Part shown: one piece after another, positions 11,198 to 24,211 of the stretch
Layout of the letters: every line of letters begins with the position of its first letter
How positions within the stretch are numbered: the first letter of the stretch is position 1
Assembly (NCBI RefSeq): GCF_046630445.1
Contig: NC_092339.1
Span: forward strand, 60,038,501 to 60,102,500
Reading direction: 5' to 3'
DNA: 64,000 bases
DNA from: Rutidosis leptorrhynchoides
Taxonomy: Eukaryota > Streptophyta > Magnoliopsida > Asterales > Asteraceae
Notes under the pieces: generated by a model
What the model was told of the DNA's origin: nothing
Database searches by the model: none
The model's input: only the letters and a program-made list of their open reading frames with translations
Made by a program: the position numbers and the translations under genes

Positions 11198-13433
11198 AAA
11201 AAAAATAAATTAATATTTTGGACCTGCTTTGTTTAAAGGTTTTTGATAGCTTGAAAAGCACTAAGCAAGACCAATTTGAACTCCGTCACTATTTTAATAC
11301 TAGTAGATATAGATATAGTCAACTGTATAGATAGAATGTTACCATTTTACAAAAGAATTCTTTTACATGTATCTCAATAGTTTGACTCTGGATATGTTTG
11401 TATTAGACTACTTTTATGGTTTTTGTCAAAAGTAGAACTTCATTATCTTCAGCTGACTGATTCAAAAGCAGCAGTTTTTTGTTTGTTTATTTCCAACTTT
11501 GACTTTAGGCTTATGACTCCTCAGCTACCCCCTACCTATGACCCCATGTTGTTGTCATGTTCCACAAGTCCGTGGTTGTATTTGGTCTCTGGAGTAAGAT
11601 GGAGACTGATGTTTGTTTCCATTTTGGGGATTTGATATTTCAATAGTAATTCATGAAAACTATACGTATACTTATGTTTCTTGCCTTTCATAAAAATAAA
11701 ATAAAACTAGGAAAAACATGTATATCTGACAAACTTTAAATGCAGCCTTGTTGTTAAGACTTATGAGCATCGGCGTGTTAGCTTAGACTCTTTGTTTAGT
11801 TTTAGGGTTCGTTTACTGCTTCCGAGCCTTGTTTTGCATTTGGTTCGATTGTTTTTTGTTCGTCTTTTTTCATCGATTGACGAAAAGACTTTGTTATATG
11901 TTATCTTTGTTTAGCCAAAAAAAGAGCATTGGCGTGTTATGGACATGGTGAGGGTTAGCATCATGTTTTCGCTAACGTTGTTTTGCGGCCAGATCAATTA
12001 GATTTACCTCTCACGTGTTGAGCATAAGACTTTCTGGCATGAGCCGGTTAAAGTTTTGGGATCTAAACCTTTTTAATTATATTTCCTTTCTTGAATAGCA
12101 GAGTAGTAATCTGGGCTACAGGCTAGAACAAAAGATATTTTGGGTTTAAATTTGTGTACTGTACTTGGCATCAGCAAATTTTATAGAATGACACCCTTGG
12201 AATCAGTAATGAATGATGAGTTTTGAAGCTATGAAATGATGACTGATTTTTGTAGGGCAGAAGCCCTGATATAGCTATAGACTCGTGCACTTGGCATTTA
12301 TGAGAGATGATATATACTAGCCCCTCATATTTTTTCAGAAAATGTTTTCAACCTTATATGAATTGAAAAATATGTTGGGGCTAATCGGATCTTTAGATCA
12401 AAGTTTCTAGCGAATCGTTAACTATCGTATATTTTAGTCGAACCGATCAAGATATGATGGATTAGATCGATGTCTAGAGTTGTTTATTCGACTTGTGGGT
12501 TTTCTGGATGATCTTGTATGAGAGAAAACAACTAGGGACTAGACAAGACGATTAATCCTAAATTTGAAGCCTTTGCCACCTTATGCTGCCCAGGTTGACT
12601 TTCGTGCGACAGACTCTTCTGTCGTACGAAAGTAGTCTTTCGTGCAATATATACTCGTCTGTCATGCTATATGTCTTTTCTGAATTGAACTTGCATCGGT
12701 TGATATAAACTAAGGACTCAAATATGCATCAACAAAATAGTAATTAACTGATTAGAGTTATCAACTATAGGTGCAAATCTTATTATAAGTGTATCATGTT
12801 TTTATCTAAACTATCTTCTGTATTTAGTGTGTTTGACACGAACACATTTGAGCTGAGATTGGAGCTGAAGCCAAGCCATTTGTTACTAGTAACTTTATCA
12901 TACGTATCAGAGTAACCAACAATAATAATAGAATGTTGTCACTAGTACATTTCAAGGAGGTAGGAATGAGTCCTAGACCTTAAGTAATTGAGCAAATATG
13001 TATGATACATAAAAATAATTTAGATAGAACATAACACAAAGTAAGATTGAGTTGGTTTAGAGCATATGGAGTCGTAAGCGTTTTCTATCAGTCGAGAACC
13101 AACGTTTCTCACTATGCATCAGCGTTTCTCACAGTGTTAGCCTTGGAACATTGAAATTTCTTATTTTCTTTCATTTTTTTTCCCTGTTGATTAAAAATAA
13201 ATTTGTAGGTCTATTCTAACTTAAGGACACTGCACAAAACACATACATTCACCTTTTTACGTTCGTAAAGCACAAGAAACATTCTTGTCACCACTCTTCA
13301 TGCTTTTAGACTATTGTCAACGAGCCTCGCCCTGAGCTTGTCATCCAGCTCGCCCTCGAGGGCGCCGTTAGCAATGGTATTGCATAGCCTCGCACACGAA
13401 TAGCAACATCAGTCTCGCCTTCCTTTATTTCAT
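11198..13433. other. intergenic region downstream of PFD3
   Basis: About 2.2 kb between the Mutator-like and hAT-like MITEs. I see no gene, tRNA or recognisable element apart from the hairpin at 12598. Short ORFs here look like chance. Confidence 0.5.
12598..12633. repeat. 16-bp-arm hairpin
   Basis: Arms ACTTTCGTGCGACAGA and TCTGTCGTACGAAAGT around a 4-base loop CTCT, with a single mismatch. A partial third copy (TCTTTCGTGCAAT ... GTCTGTCATGC) follows at 12636-12666. Confidence 0.8.
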
Positions 13434-13443
13434 TGTATATCAT

Positions 13444-13766
13444 CAGGGCCGGTCCCGAGAATTTATTGGCCTAGATTGAGGTGGAGAAAAGGACCCTTGG
13501 GCTTTAACGAATAATATAAACTATTTAGAAAAAGGCTTTTTGGTCTTGCTAAAATGCTAGTGGACTTTGATTTCTCTTTTTTCTGAGATCTTTGGTTGTT
13601 GTTTTTGGACCTATTATGCTTTGTCTTCGCTGCTTTTAGTTTTGTTTTCCTAGTTCCACGACTTCTCAAATCTTCGATTATATTAATATATATTAAAAAT
13701 ACTAGGCCCCTGAAAATCGTAGGCTCTGAGCGATTGATCACTTTGTTCCTCCTCCGGGCCTCCATG
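13444..13766. mobile_element. probable hAT-type MITE
   Basis: Starts CAGGGCCGGTCC and ends CCTCCGGGCCTCCATG (imperfect terminal inverted repeats of the CAGGGCC type). It is flanked by a direct repeat TGTATATCAT (13434-13443 and 13765-13774), of which TATATCAT fits the 8-bp hAT duplication. The interior has a 103-codon chance ORF but nothing like a transposase. Confidence 0.6.
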
Positions 13767-13774
13767 TATATCAT

Positions 13775-14395
13775 AAGTGAACACGAGGCTCTTTACCATT
13801 ATTAATATTCATGTCCCACAACTTTTGGATATATTTGTGTATACAGGCATTCATCAAATAGACATGTATCACATCATTTATACATTTTAAAGTTTTAAAT
13901 ATTTGTTTAATAATAATAGTATAAATTAATATTTATCGAATAGGCCAATGTGAAATGGTAGGATTGCTAGACACGTAAGTGGCACATATAACGTTTTTAA
14001 TATTTAATTATACATTTTAACTTTTTAAAATTTTGTTTAGTTTTAATTTAATATAATAATTTATAAAATTAACTAATAATATGATTAATAATAATAGTAC
14101 AAAAAATTTAAATAAATAACAAAAATAACTTTAAATATTAAATAATTAAAATTGAGGTCATGCGATGATGACGAAGTATGTCATAATTTTTTATTATTGT
14201 TATTATTATTATTTTTTTGTTAAAAGTAATGATTACTTTTAGAAAATAGGGACCTTCATCAAGAAATGAAGGAGCCTACACAACGGATACAAATGAGACA
14301 TAAAAGAGATAAGACACGAAGCTAGTAAACATAACAATATACTCTAAACAAACCGAGCCGAATCTGGACTAACGCCAACTCCATACAATACAACA
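13775..14395. other. AT-rich spacer before the retrotransposon nest
   Basis: Very AT-rich sequence with repeated AATAATAATAGTA-like and TTATACATTTTA-like phrases. No feature is recognised. Confidence 0.5.
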
Positions 14396-16832
14396 TATAA
14401 CAACCCTCACATTTCCATACTTGAATTGACTAATTTGCCTATAGGGTTGTTATCAATACGTAATATATAATTAAATTCAACGTTGATTAGATATTTATTT
14501 TTAGTCGACACGTTTTGTTAACTAAAATTTACACTAATTATATAAAATAACTTTAGTTAATATTAATATTAATGTGTATTATATTTAAAACTATATGTAA
14601 CATAATTATTAATTAAATCATAAGTTATTTTAATCATTATATATATTTTTAGCTTATAAAAAAAAGATTTTTTTTATAAATTAAATAATGAGCCCATGAA
14701 TTTTGACTAAATATTTTCAAAGATAAAACTTATTAAAAACATTTTTAACATGTTTTCTTTTTTTGTCAAAATTGGCACCTTTATTTTATTTTATTTTTTT
14801 TTTCTTTTCACCAACTATTTTTACCTATAAATACATGGCTCCTCATTCATTTTTTCTTGCCAAAAACAAAAACTTAAGTTTTTCTCTCAAAACCTTGAAG
14901 AAAATTTGAGGTACTTTCTATTTTTTTTAATATTGTCGATTATATTTATATTTATTGTATATTCTTTGTAAAATTCAAAATTAATTATGTTTATATGTTA
15001 TAATTAGTATTATAAGTATTATGATTTATAAAAATAATTTTGATAATTTATGAAATATTATCTATAATTAAATACGAATTATGTAGTATTTAAACGTAAA
15101 AACAATGTAAAATTCGTAATAAATATTTTTAACCAAAAATAAAATATATATAATTTTTTTCTGAGTTTATAAAACTTATATAAATCTAAAAAAATTATAA
15201 AAATAATTACTTGGGTCAAATTGATGATTATTATATACGTAGTAATTAAACTCTATTATTATGTAATTCGAAGGTAAATTAAGAATAAATATAAAATAAT
15301 ATAAAAAATCTTTTTTTAAAATATTTTTTCTACAGGTTATTAGACTGATAGAAACTTATAAAAATTATAAAAATAATTTTTTGGGTTTATTTAGTAATTA
15401 TGTAGAATTAAACTTGTTTTGTGAATAAATTAAGGGTAAAAACAAAAATAAATACATAAATATAATAAAAACATTTTCTTAAATTTTTCTACTAATCTAT
15501 ATGATTAACTAAGACTATAAAAATTATGTTTATAATTTTTAGATATTTAATGAATTATTTAGACATTTTTGGATAATGTTCGATTAATAAAACACTATTA
15601 TTTTTGAAGTAATTTAGGTATTTATTTAAAGGTAATTATATTTAATATATATATATATATAAGACATACTAAGGTATAATAACTAAATATTAAATAATAT
15701 TTAGGTTATGTTATCATTATTAAGTACATTAATAATTTGTTGTGTGTATACACCTATAACGCGAAGGTTATAATTAAAGATAGCGTACAAAGACTACAAA
15801 CATCACTGCTACTTGTGGCCTAGGGTGATCCTTGTTACCATTATGGGACGCTTGTGGATCTCGAATGCCAAGACTTAGATTCTGGTCAAGAGATCATGGG
15901 CCGCTCTGTAATAATAGATCATTCGAGTGACTTGCATGTTAGCAATGAAGTTTGGGCGAGATTGTACAACGTCTTTGTTGAGGCTTATAACCTGAACATT
16001 CTTAAACTAGAAGCTTACTATAAGTGGAAACTTTCCATAAATAGTAGGTTTCCAAAAATAGAAACTTTTGAGAAATAGGAACTTTTCTCGAAAACCGTCA
16101 CTGTTAATATAGTTGCTATATTAATAAACAAACTTTATGTCTGTTAGACATTAACTAATCAAAGATTATATCTCTAGGTTAAGATCTCCGATCACTTACT
16201 CCGTTCATTCTTCTTTGCGTGGAATAACTTACTTGCTACTAAGGTGAACTTCATAGCCTCACTTTTTACTGTTTCATAAATGTTCTACAACTTTTGGGGT
16301 GAGACACATGCTTGCTTTATAACTGTTTTACGCTTAGACACAACTACTAAATTGTTAACTATGCTGTCATGCTTTGATTCATGCTAAATCCCTACCGTAA
16401 TATCGTTAATTGCTACGTTTAAATGCAAACTTAATTATTGTGAATAGATCTATTGAGAGTAACGCCTCAAACCATTTGACCGCTGGTCTTTGGTTACATA
16501 ATAATGATTCCACGACACTGACAGTACAAGGTGTCACAGGGTAAATTTTGTTTAGTAGCGATATTACAAACTGCAGCAACACTTTTAGATTGATATTTCT
16601 ATATCAATCAACTTTAAACTAAATCTTGTGATCTATCATTATTATCAAAATCATTGTTTATGATAAACCTATGAACTCACCAACCTTTTGGTTGACACTT
16701 TTAAGCATGTTTTGTCTCAGGTACTTATATATTATGCTTCCGCTGTAGAACTTTGATGTACTTAGAAGTCAAGCCATGCACTGGGACCAGAGTTAACATC
16801 TGCGTCAATGTCGATTTTGACAGGGTGTTACA
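14396..16832 (+). mobile_element. E1: 5' LTR of a Ty3/gypsy retrotransposon
   Basis: A 2437-bp LTR that ends ...GGGTGTTACA directly before a tRNA-Met-type PBS at 16835. The left boundary is inferred: TATAACAACCC at 14396 mirrors the TGTAACA ending, with TG mutated to TA. It contains a TATA box at 14826 and, near its 3' end, the hairpin CAACC-TTTT-GGTTG (16681-16694) followed by CTCAGGTAC and CTTCCGCTGT? -type sequence (CTTCCGCTGTAG at 16738), all shared with the E2, E3 and E5 LTRs. The matching 3' LTR must lie right of the window. Confidence 0.7.
14826..14833 (+). promoter_or_regulatory. TATA box in E1 LTR
   Basis: TATAAATA followed about 30 bp later by a C/T-rich start-like region (CTCATTCATTTTTTC), as expected for the U3/R border of an LTR. 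Confidence 0.5.
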
Positions 16833-17227
16833 ATTGGTATCAGAGCGGTGGTTGTAGGGAACTAGGCGGTCTTTAATAGGGTGCATTAAAGTCTAGTCTA
16901 CAGCCTGACCTATAGCTTTAAGATATTATTACTTGCATTATACATATACATATCTCTTATTCTGTAACTCCGGGAGGAAGCTCCCATTGTGATTCAAAAT
17001 ATCTATAACTCACGCGAGTTATCTTTATAAACCTACCTTGGTTAAGGGAATCAAGGGATGTCACTCATGATTTCTGAAATTCTTGACATTCTTATGTCAT
17101 CTATCATGGTTTTGTGTATTACGTATGTATTACATGAAATGTTATCTATGATTTTTGAAATTTCTATCTTTGTTACTACTCATACTCAAACGTATATAAC
17201 TCCCTGTTTTATTACGTACCTATGTGC
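16833..17227 (+). mobile_element. E1 leader, segment 1
   Basis: Non-coding leader after the PBS. It ends at TGTGC (17223-17227), the target duplicated by E2. The leader resumes at 32334 with the same TGTGC. Confidence 0.8.
16835..16848 (+). promoter_or_regulatory. E1 primer binding site (initiator tRNA-Met)
   Basis: TGGTATCAGAGCGG, complementary to the 3' end of plant initiator tRNA-Met, two bases downstream of the LTR. This fixes E1 as a + strand element. Confidence 0.9.
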
Positions 17228-18883
17228 TGAGACGACCCGTCCTAATCCATAAGGACGAATACAATAACATTTGGTTACATCGCGAGGTATTTGACCTCTA
17301 TATGATACATTTTACAAACATTGCATTCGTTTTTAAAAGACAAACTTTATTTACATCGAAAGTTGACAGCATGCATACCATTTCATAATATGTCCAACTA
17401 TAATTGACTAAATAATAATCTTGATGAACTCAACGACTCGAATGCAACATCTTTTGAAATATGCCATGAATGACTCCAAGTAATGTCTCTAAATGAGCAA
17501 ACGCACAGCGGAAGATTTCTTTCATACCTGAGAATAAACATGCTTTAAAGTGTCAACCAAAAGGTTGGTGAGTTCATTAGTTTAACATAAATAATCATTT
17601 CCATCATTTTAATAGACCACAAGATTTTTATTTTCATTTCTCATAAATATACGTCCCATGCATAGAGACAAAAATCATTTATATGGATTGAACACCTGGT
17701 AACCGACCTTAACAAGATGCATATAGAATATCCCCATCATTCCCGGACACCCATCGGACATGATAAACTCGAAGTACTAAAGCATTCCAAATTCCAGAAT
17801 GGGGCTTGTTGGGCCCGATAGATCTATCTTTAGCATTCGCGTCAATTAGTAGAATGGTTTACTAATTCTTAGGTTACCAAGTAAAAGGGGCATATTCGGC
17901 TTCGATCATTCAACCATATAATGTAGTTTCGATTACTTGTGTCTATTTTGTAAAACATTTAAAAAGCAGCGCATGTATTCTCAGTCCCAAAAATATATAT
18001 TGCAAAAGCATTTAAAAAGGGAGCAAATGAAACTCACCTAATGTATTTTGTAGTAAAAATACATATGACTATATTGAACAATGCAAGGTTGGTCTCGGAT
18101 TCACGAACCTATAACATTTGTATATATATTAACACATAATCGTAATCGAATAAATATATTTATTATTTCTAATAATATACTTGTTAAATTATTTGTTATA
18201 TAGATATAGATATATTCAATTTATTTATTTTATTTAACTAGTGTTTATCTTTCATTATAACATATTAATAATAATAATCATTTATATTAGGGTTTATATA
18301 TGATAAAATATATATGTACCTATTAATTGATATATTTTATATATAGCTTAGTTATTATCTTGTTAATAATAAAATCATAGTGATATGTGATATTAATATT
18401 CTTATAATGTATTTTTTATATAAAAATATCTATTGGTAGTAATACTAATAATAATAACTATGAATATAACAATTTTACTGCCAATGATAATAATGATAAT
18501 AATAATAATAAAGATAATAAAAATAATACTTAAAAATAATAACGATTAGGTTTTATGATTTTTACTTATAACATCCATATTTATCATGTCCACATAATAA
18601 TATCGTTGTTTTAAATACTTAATATTTTAATTATAGCATTAAGCGTAATCACATCCATATTACTCTTATATATAACATAAACGTTTTCTTGAGCGCAACA
18701 AGTTTATATCTATCTTTATCAATATTATATGTAATTACATTATATTCTTTTATTACATCCTATTTAATCATAAACCTATCTCTTCTTATATTATTCAAAA
18801 TTTTTAATTATAATACATAATCATAACCATATTTACTTTCATCTTAATAGTTCTAAATCTATATTTTCTTTTACATCATATTA

Positions 18884-18887
<4 letters not shown>

Positions 18888-18943
<56 letters not shown>
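18888..18943. repeat. (AAT)n microsatellite in E2 3' LTR
   Basis: About 18 units of AAT/ATA. The corresponding tract in the other LTR (26738-26857) is about twice as long and interrupted, showing divergence after insertion. Confidence 0.9.
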
Positions 18944-18945
<2 letters not shown>

Positions 18946-19012
18946 TTGACAATACTTATTAGTGATAATAATAATAAAGGTCATACTCTTCATAACACTT
19001 ACTAATATTAAC

Positions 19013-19044
<32 letters not shown>

Positions 19045-19140
19045 ATAATAACAATAATATTAATAATCACAATAATATAATGTTAATAGAAATAATTTTT
19101 AGTAAAGAAACTACCTTTAAAAACTTGTCCTAAAAAGAAT

Positions 19141-19200
19141 GCCCCGAACCGAGCTCGAACCCGTGACCTCCCGCTCACCCATAACACACCAAACCAGCTT
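19141..19200 (-). mobile_element. SINE-like tRNA-related fragment in E2 3' LTR
   Basis: On the - strand it reads GAGGTCACGGGTTCGAGCTC, with the B-box core GGTTCGAGCTC typical of tRNA-derived SINEs. The same fragment is in the other LTR (27040-27100), so it was acquired before E2 last transposed. Confidence 0.5.
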
Positions 19201-21165
19201 CTCTAATTCGTATTTCCTGATTTAAAGTATCCCTCTTTTTATTTAGCTTATGTTTCTGTTTCATCTCCTTCTCCATAAATCAGTCGACTAATAACCAAAT
19301 TAATCATAACAGATGCATAAAAAAAATACGTTTTAGGATTCATTAAACAAACGGGGAAGATTTAGTGGAGTGTTTAAATTAATTAAAACAAAACAAAAAT
19401 AAATAAATAAATAAAGAAGCTGTATCAGTTTTTTTTTAAAAAAAAAACACGATGAACTCACTTATCAATTTTGAATTTTAAAGATGTTTTAGCCAAAAAG
19501 TATAACATGAAAAATGTTGCAAATCTATCCTATAAACTATCTAAATCATCATTTTAACCTAACTCATAGCAGAAATTCTGAATTCGTTCAAGAACACAAG
19601 TTTGACTTTTTAAATTCAAAAACTTTGACTCTTGAATTTGGATTCGTTTTGAAAAATTGGAATATGATATTTTACAGAAAGATCGAATGAACGATTCCTA
19701 ATATATCTGCATTATTACTTTTTAGAATTTAATTCGAAGTCGATTAATTTGAGATTGAAACAAGAACAGAGAACGTACCTGCATTTTTTTTAATATATAT
19801 CTGATTAATTTGCCAGATTGAATTAATTGAAACAGATAATTGAGAATAAAGGTGAAGCATTCGATTGTTTTCAGTCTGATAAAGAGATTGATTAATTGAC
19901 TTATGAGGATATGCAGTCGACACAGAGTCACGAGCATCACAGATAAAAGAAAGAAAGAAAAAAAATAACACTGATTGAAAAACAGCTATTACGCGATATA
20001 TATCAGTTTCATACTTCTGTATTAATATATGCGTATATAGTATTTTTATAGTTATACATCTGTACCGTAGTATATATTTATCTATATATCCATAGCTGTA
20101 ATTATTTATCTGTTATATATTTGTCTATTATATATTTACTATAACTGTAATTATGTATGTATCTGTTATTCATATCTGAATATACTTATATCTGTATTTC
20201 TAAAGTATATATCAATATCAATAATATATACATTTAAATAATAATACTAATTCTAATTAATAAGAATTATATTTATAATACTTATTATTAGTTCTAGAAA
20301 TACTAATTATAATAATAATAATAGAAATACTTATAATAGCAATAAAAGTGAATATAATTATAATATAACGATTTTAGTATTAATATAATAATACTAAAAG
20401 TAATAAAATTATAACAACTATTTTTTTAACTTATACTTAATATTATACATTATTATTTATGTTATATTTACTAATTATATAATATATTCATTTGAGTGTT
20501 ACTATTGTTTAATTAATATCTTTTGAAATCATAAAAATTAATATATATAAACACGTTTTAAATACACGTTGTATGTTATTTATATATCTAACAATCAATA
20601 TTCAATTTCAAGTTCTTTAAAATAATTAAGTCCTTTTATATCGAAAAACGTTTTCATACGTTTGAAATTAAATCTATTGATTATTATGAATTTTAGTCTT
20701 CCACTAACTTTTGTCTAATTCTCGTTATTTGACACTTTGTCCTCATATGTATAACACTTTACTAATTAGTCCAAATATCGTTTAAAAGGATCGATTTCTC
20801 AAATCAATGTGGACCTCGTAATAGAGACCCGTATTCTTATCATAATGTATCAGATAATTCAATCATTTGATATTATCTTTTAAATTCCATCGAAAAATAT
20901 ATTGAAACAAATACATTCATGTAAAGTATTATACATTTAATATTTTGTTATTGTCTTTAATTACTACTTATATATCATATGATTATATATGCATATCAAG
21001 TTAAATATAATGGTTCATGAATCGTTGGAAATAGTCGAAGGGTAATTGAATACATGAACATCGTTTCAAAATTTTCTAGACTCAACATTACATACTTTGC
21101 TTATCGGATCGAAATCATATAAAGATTAAGTTTAAATTTAGTCGGAAGTTCCCGGGTAGTCACAG

Positions 21166-21179
21166 TACCTACCCGTTAA
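21166..21179 (-). promoter_or_regulatory. E2 polypurine tract region
   Basis: TACCTACCCGTTAA on +, i.e. TTAACGGGTAGGTA in sense, abutting the 3' LTR. The same 14 bases abut the E5 3' LTR at 45214-45227. Confidence 0.75.
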
Positions 21180-23884
21180 AGAAATTTCGTCCCGAAATTT
21201 GAGTGAGGTGGTCATGGCTAACAATAAAAATGTTTTCATGCCAAATATGAGTTGATAATTAGAGTTTTATCATTATTGAGTAATACAGATAAAACAATTC
21301 GATTATTCGAAGCGTAAGTGAAGTTATCACAAAAGATTGAGATAGAGATTTAACTTTTGACGTAGTCAGGGTTGAATTTAGAAAATAAGGTGCGTCTTAA
21401 CTTTTGACGTTGTCTTGGTTGAATTCCGGAATTCAAGGGGTTTAAAGAAAATCTTCGAAATCTTAAAAGATTTGATTCTTTGGCGAGTAAGGAAATTAAG
21501 ATTTCTATAATTAAATACGGTGATCCGCCTCGATTACTCTGTCTGATATTTCCATTATAAATTAAACTCTTCCGTTCAATTATTCTCACCATTCCTATAC
21601 TTTCCTTCTTAGTCGATACATACAAAAGATTGTGAAAATGCTTAATCCAGTTCTAATCCTTGATATTTTCCTAATTATCATTTCTGTCATCCTTCTTTTC
21701 AATCTTCCACCAGAAAAAATCTGTTTACTTCTATTATTACCTTGGAGTGATACTATTCTTAATTCTACCATGTCTTTATATTGCTATTCATATTAATATC
21801 CACGGTTTGTAACTTCCGTGTTGTTATTGGGCTTTATATTTTCTCTCATATTTTGGAGCTCTTTGCCTTTTTATTATCCTCTCGACCTCTGGTAAAGCGA
21901 GTAATGATCCAGAATTCGTAAGTGTGGAGTTTTGAATGAACTTAATGTTTTAAACAAGAAAGAACGTAATAGCCGATTTGATTTATCAAATTACCAGAAT
22001 CACTGAGAATAGAACTATCAAGAATATATTTTTCTGATATGTTTGAAGGTTGAATAGATTGAACGTGTCGTATAACATGGCACATGATGACGTTATGGTC
22101 TATGAATCATCATGCTTCATTAGAAACTCAGCATGACTTACTGTAATATAATCACGTTGATCAAGTATCATTATATTATACTAACTCATGCATCAATTTC
22201 CGACACTACTTCAAAATCATTCATAATTCAAACTCAAATTTTTAAAGAAATTTAGAAACTAAATTAGTTTCTTTCATGATGTAATACAGATAACACAAAG
22301 AGATAACTAATTTCAGGCAAGAAGAGTTATGAAAATATCTTCAGAAATATCGAAGATATTTATGATGATATTTTAGAATTTCTAAGTTCGATGGTTGATG
22401 AAGAAAGATTTTTCCGCAAGATTTTAACATGAGTATGAAACAAGATATTCATTGAAGGTTTCATCGGATCCAGAATTACCTGGATTCTTTGAATATATGG
22501 TATGGTTCTTGTATTTGGCCTTGATTTTCTTCATGGTTTGCTCAATCTGTTTTTCAGTACCAAATTTTCTATCGAGCGTTCCTAACACTCCCTTCTTTAT
22601 CATCAAACTTTTGACCGTTTAGACCATCTACAATTTTTCTGTTCCCTCTGCATTTAATGCTACAATATCTGAATCATCGTTTATCAATACGAGGTGGTTT
22701 CAGGGGAATTGTGTTTTTAGATGATTAAACGCTGATGGTAATATGGTGAAATATAAAAGGTTCCCCAGTAACAATAAAAGAGCACGCATATATATCAAAG
22801 TTATAATATGGTTATTTCGAACGAAAAGCCGAAGTTGATTTGCTGGAGCTGTGACAAAATTTGCTAATTTGAAAAGGGATGGAAAAATTATTTTCGGTAA
22901 TAACAACGCCAAAGGAGCTAGCACAGATACGTGTTAAACGTTTACTTAAGTTCCAGTTGTTTTCAGGTGCATAACAATATGCATAAGTCTTTTCTTCCGT
23001 AGATGAAGTACAGTTGGTTCATCCTCTCGATTGAGGTGTTTTCAAGAATCATGAAAGGTTTGAACGCAGATTGTAATCGTCAAGATACAAATGAGGTTTA
23101 AGATGAAATCAAGTGGCAAACTTGAAGAATTGTTTAGTTTCATATGTTATAATCAGTATTTTAATTCATTTTAATTGTCCAATGTTATTAGTCCACAGTC
23201 GATAGTCCTCAGTTAACAGTCCAATAATTCATATATAGTTTAATATATAATATTCGAATTAATTAATACGTATCGTGACCCGTGTACATGTCTCAGACTC
23301 GATCACAACTCAAACTATATATATTATTGTAGAATCAACCTCAACCCTGTATAGCTAACTCCGGCATTACTGCATATAGAGTGTCTATGGTTATTCCAAA
23401 TAATATATATAGATGCGTCGATATGATATGTCAAAACCTTATATACGTGTCCCGATATTTAAAGTGCGTAAAATAAATAACAGGAATTAAATGACGATAA
23501 ATAAAGTACGTAAAGTAAATAACAGAAATTAAATGACGATAAATAAAATTGCGATAATTAAATTGCGATAAATAAACTACGATAAATAAAATGTAATCAG
23601 TTAGCTAGGAACAGTTAGCATGGATTCTTAACAAAAATTTTCTCATAGTTAATTTGTTTGTTTCTAACAAATTTTATTTTTGTCCAATGTTTTCTTCATT
23701 ATGCCACTTGTTGGATTCTGATAGGTCAAAATTCAAATATGAAATTTGAATGAAAATGGTTATTTTGTGGTGAACGAATACGTATGTCTATGGATGTAAG
23801 TAGGATAGTAAATGACTGTTGAATCAGCTTCGACGAATGTACAGTGTAACTTATTAAGGTAAAATTTAAATATTCCTCGGGTAT

Positions 23885-23898
23885 TACCTACCCGTTAA
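23885..23898 (-). repeat. internal PPT-like copy in E2
   Basis: Exact second copy of TACCTACCCGTTAA, about 300 bp downstream (in sense) of the decayed leader ORF. The adjacent ACCCGAG resembles the start of an LTR (GACTACCCGGG). Confidence 0.7.
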
Positions 23899-24211
23899 AA
23901 TATTTTCACCATTAACAGTTTGTATGAAAGAATTTTTAATTACAATCTTTATGAAAATATACTTACATATATATTTTCTTCAGATGTAATCATAGATTCA
24001 ATGAGTTAATATAATATTAAACTCATTTAATTTACCGTTAGAATAAGAATATATAATCTCTAAAACATTAGAGATTACATAATCGCCATGTCGAACGAAG
24101 ATAAATGATGTAGAACGTCATGTAGAATGATGATTATGCTCGAGATATAGATTGTGATGTTGAGGTGTGTGTTTTCGGTGGTACTGTTGATGCTGGTGAC
24201 ACTGCTGGTGC

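Larger units (their letters stand above)
17228..21164 (-). mobile_element. E2 3' LTR
   Basis: 3937-bp LTR, near-identical to 25064-28829 plus 32098-32333, with scattered substitutions (several in the first 60 bp, few later) and different lengths of an AAT repeat. It contains the CCCGATAGATCTATC block (17814), the CAACC-AAAA-GGTTG hairpin (17554-17567) and a SINE-like fragment (19141). Confidence 0.92.

Noticed and set aside
13463..13805. 103- and 69-codon overlapping ORFs
   Set aside because: They lie within the probable hAT MITE and have no transposase-like features.
18888..19060. CRISPR-like or satellite array
   Set aside because: Only an AAT microsatellite; no spacers or longer unit, and the genome is plant.
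19141..19200. tRNA gene
   Set aside because: Has a B-box-like core but no cloverleaf or A box at the right spacing; it is better read as a SINE fragment.
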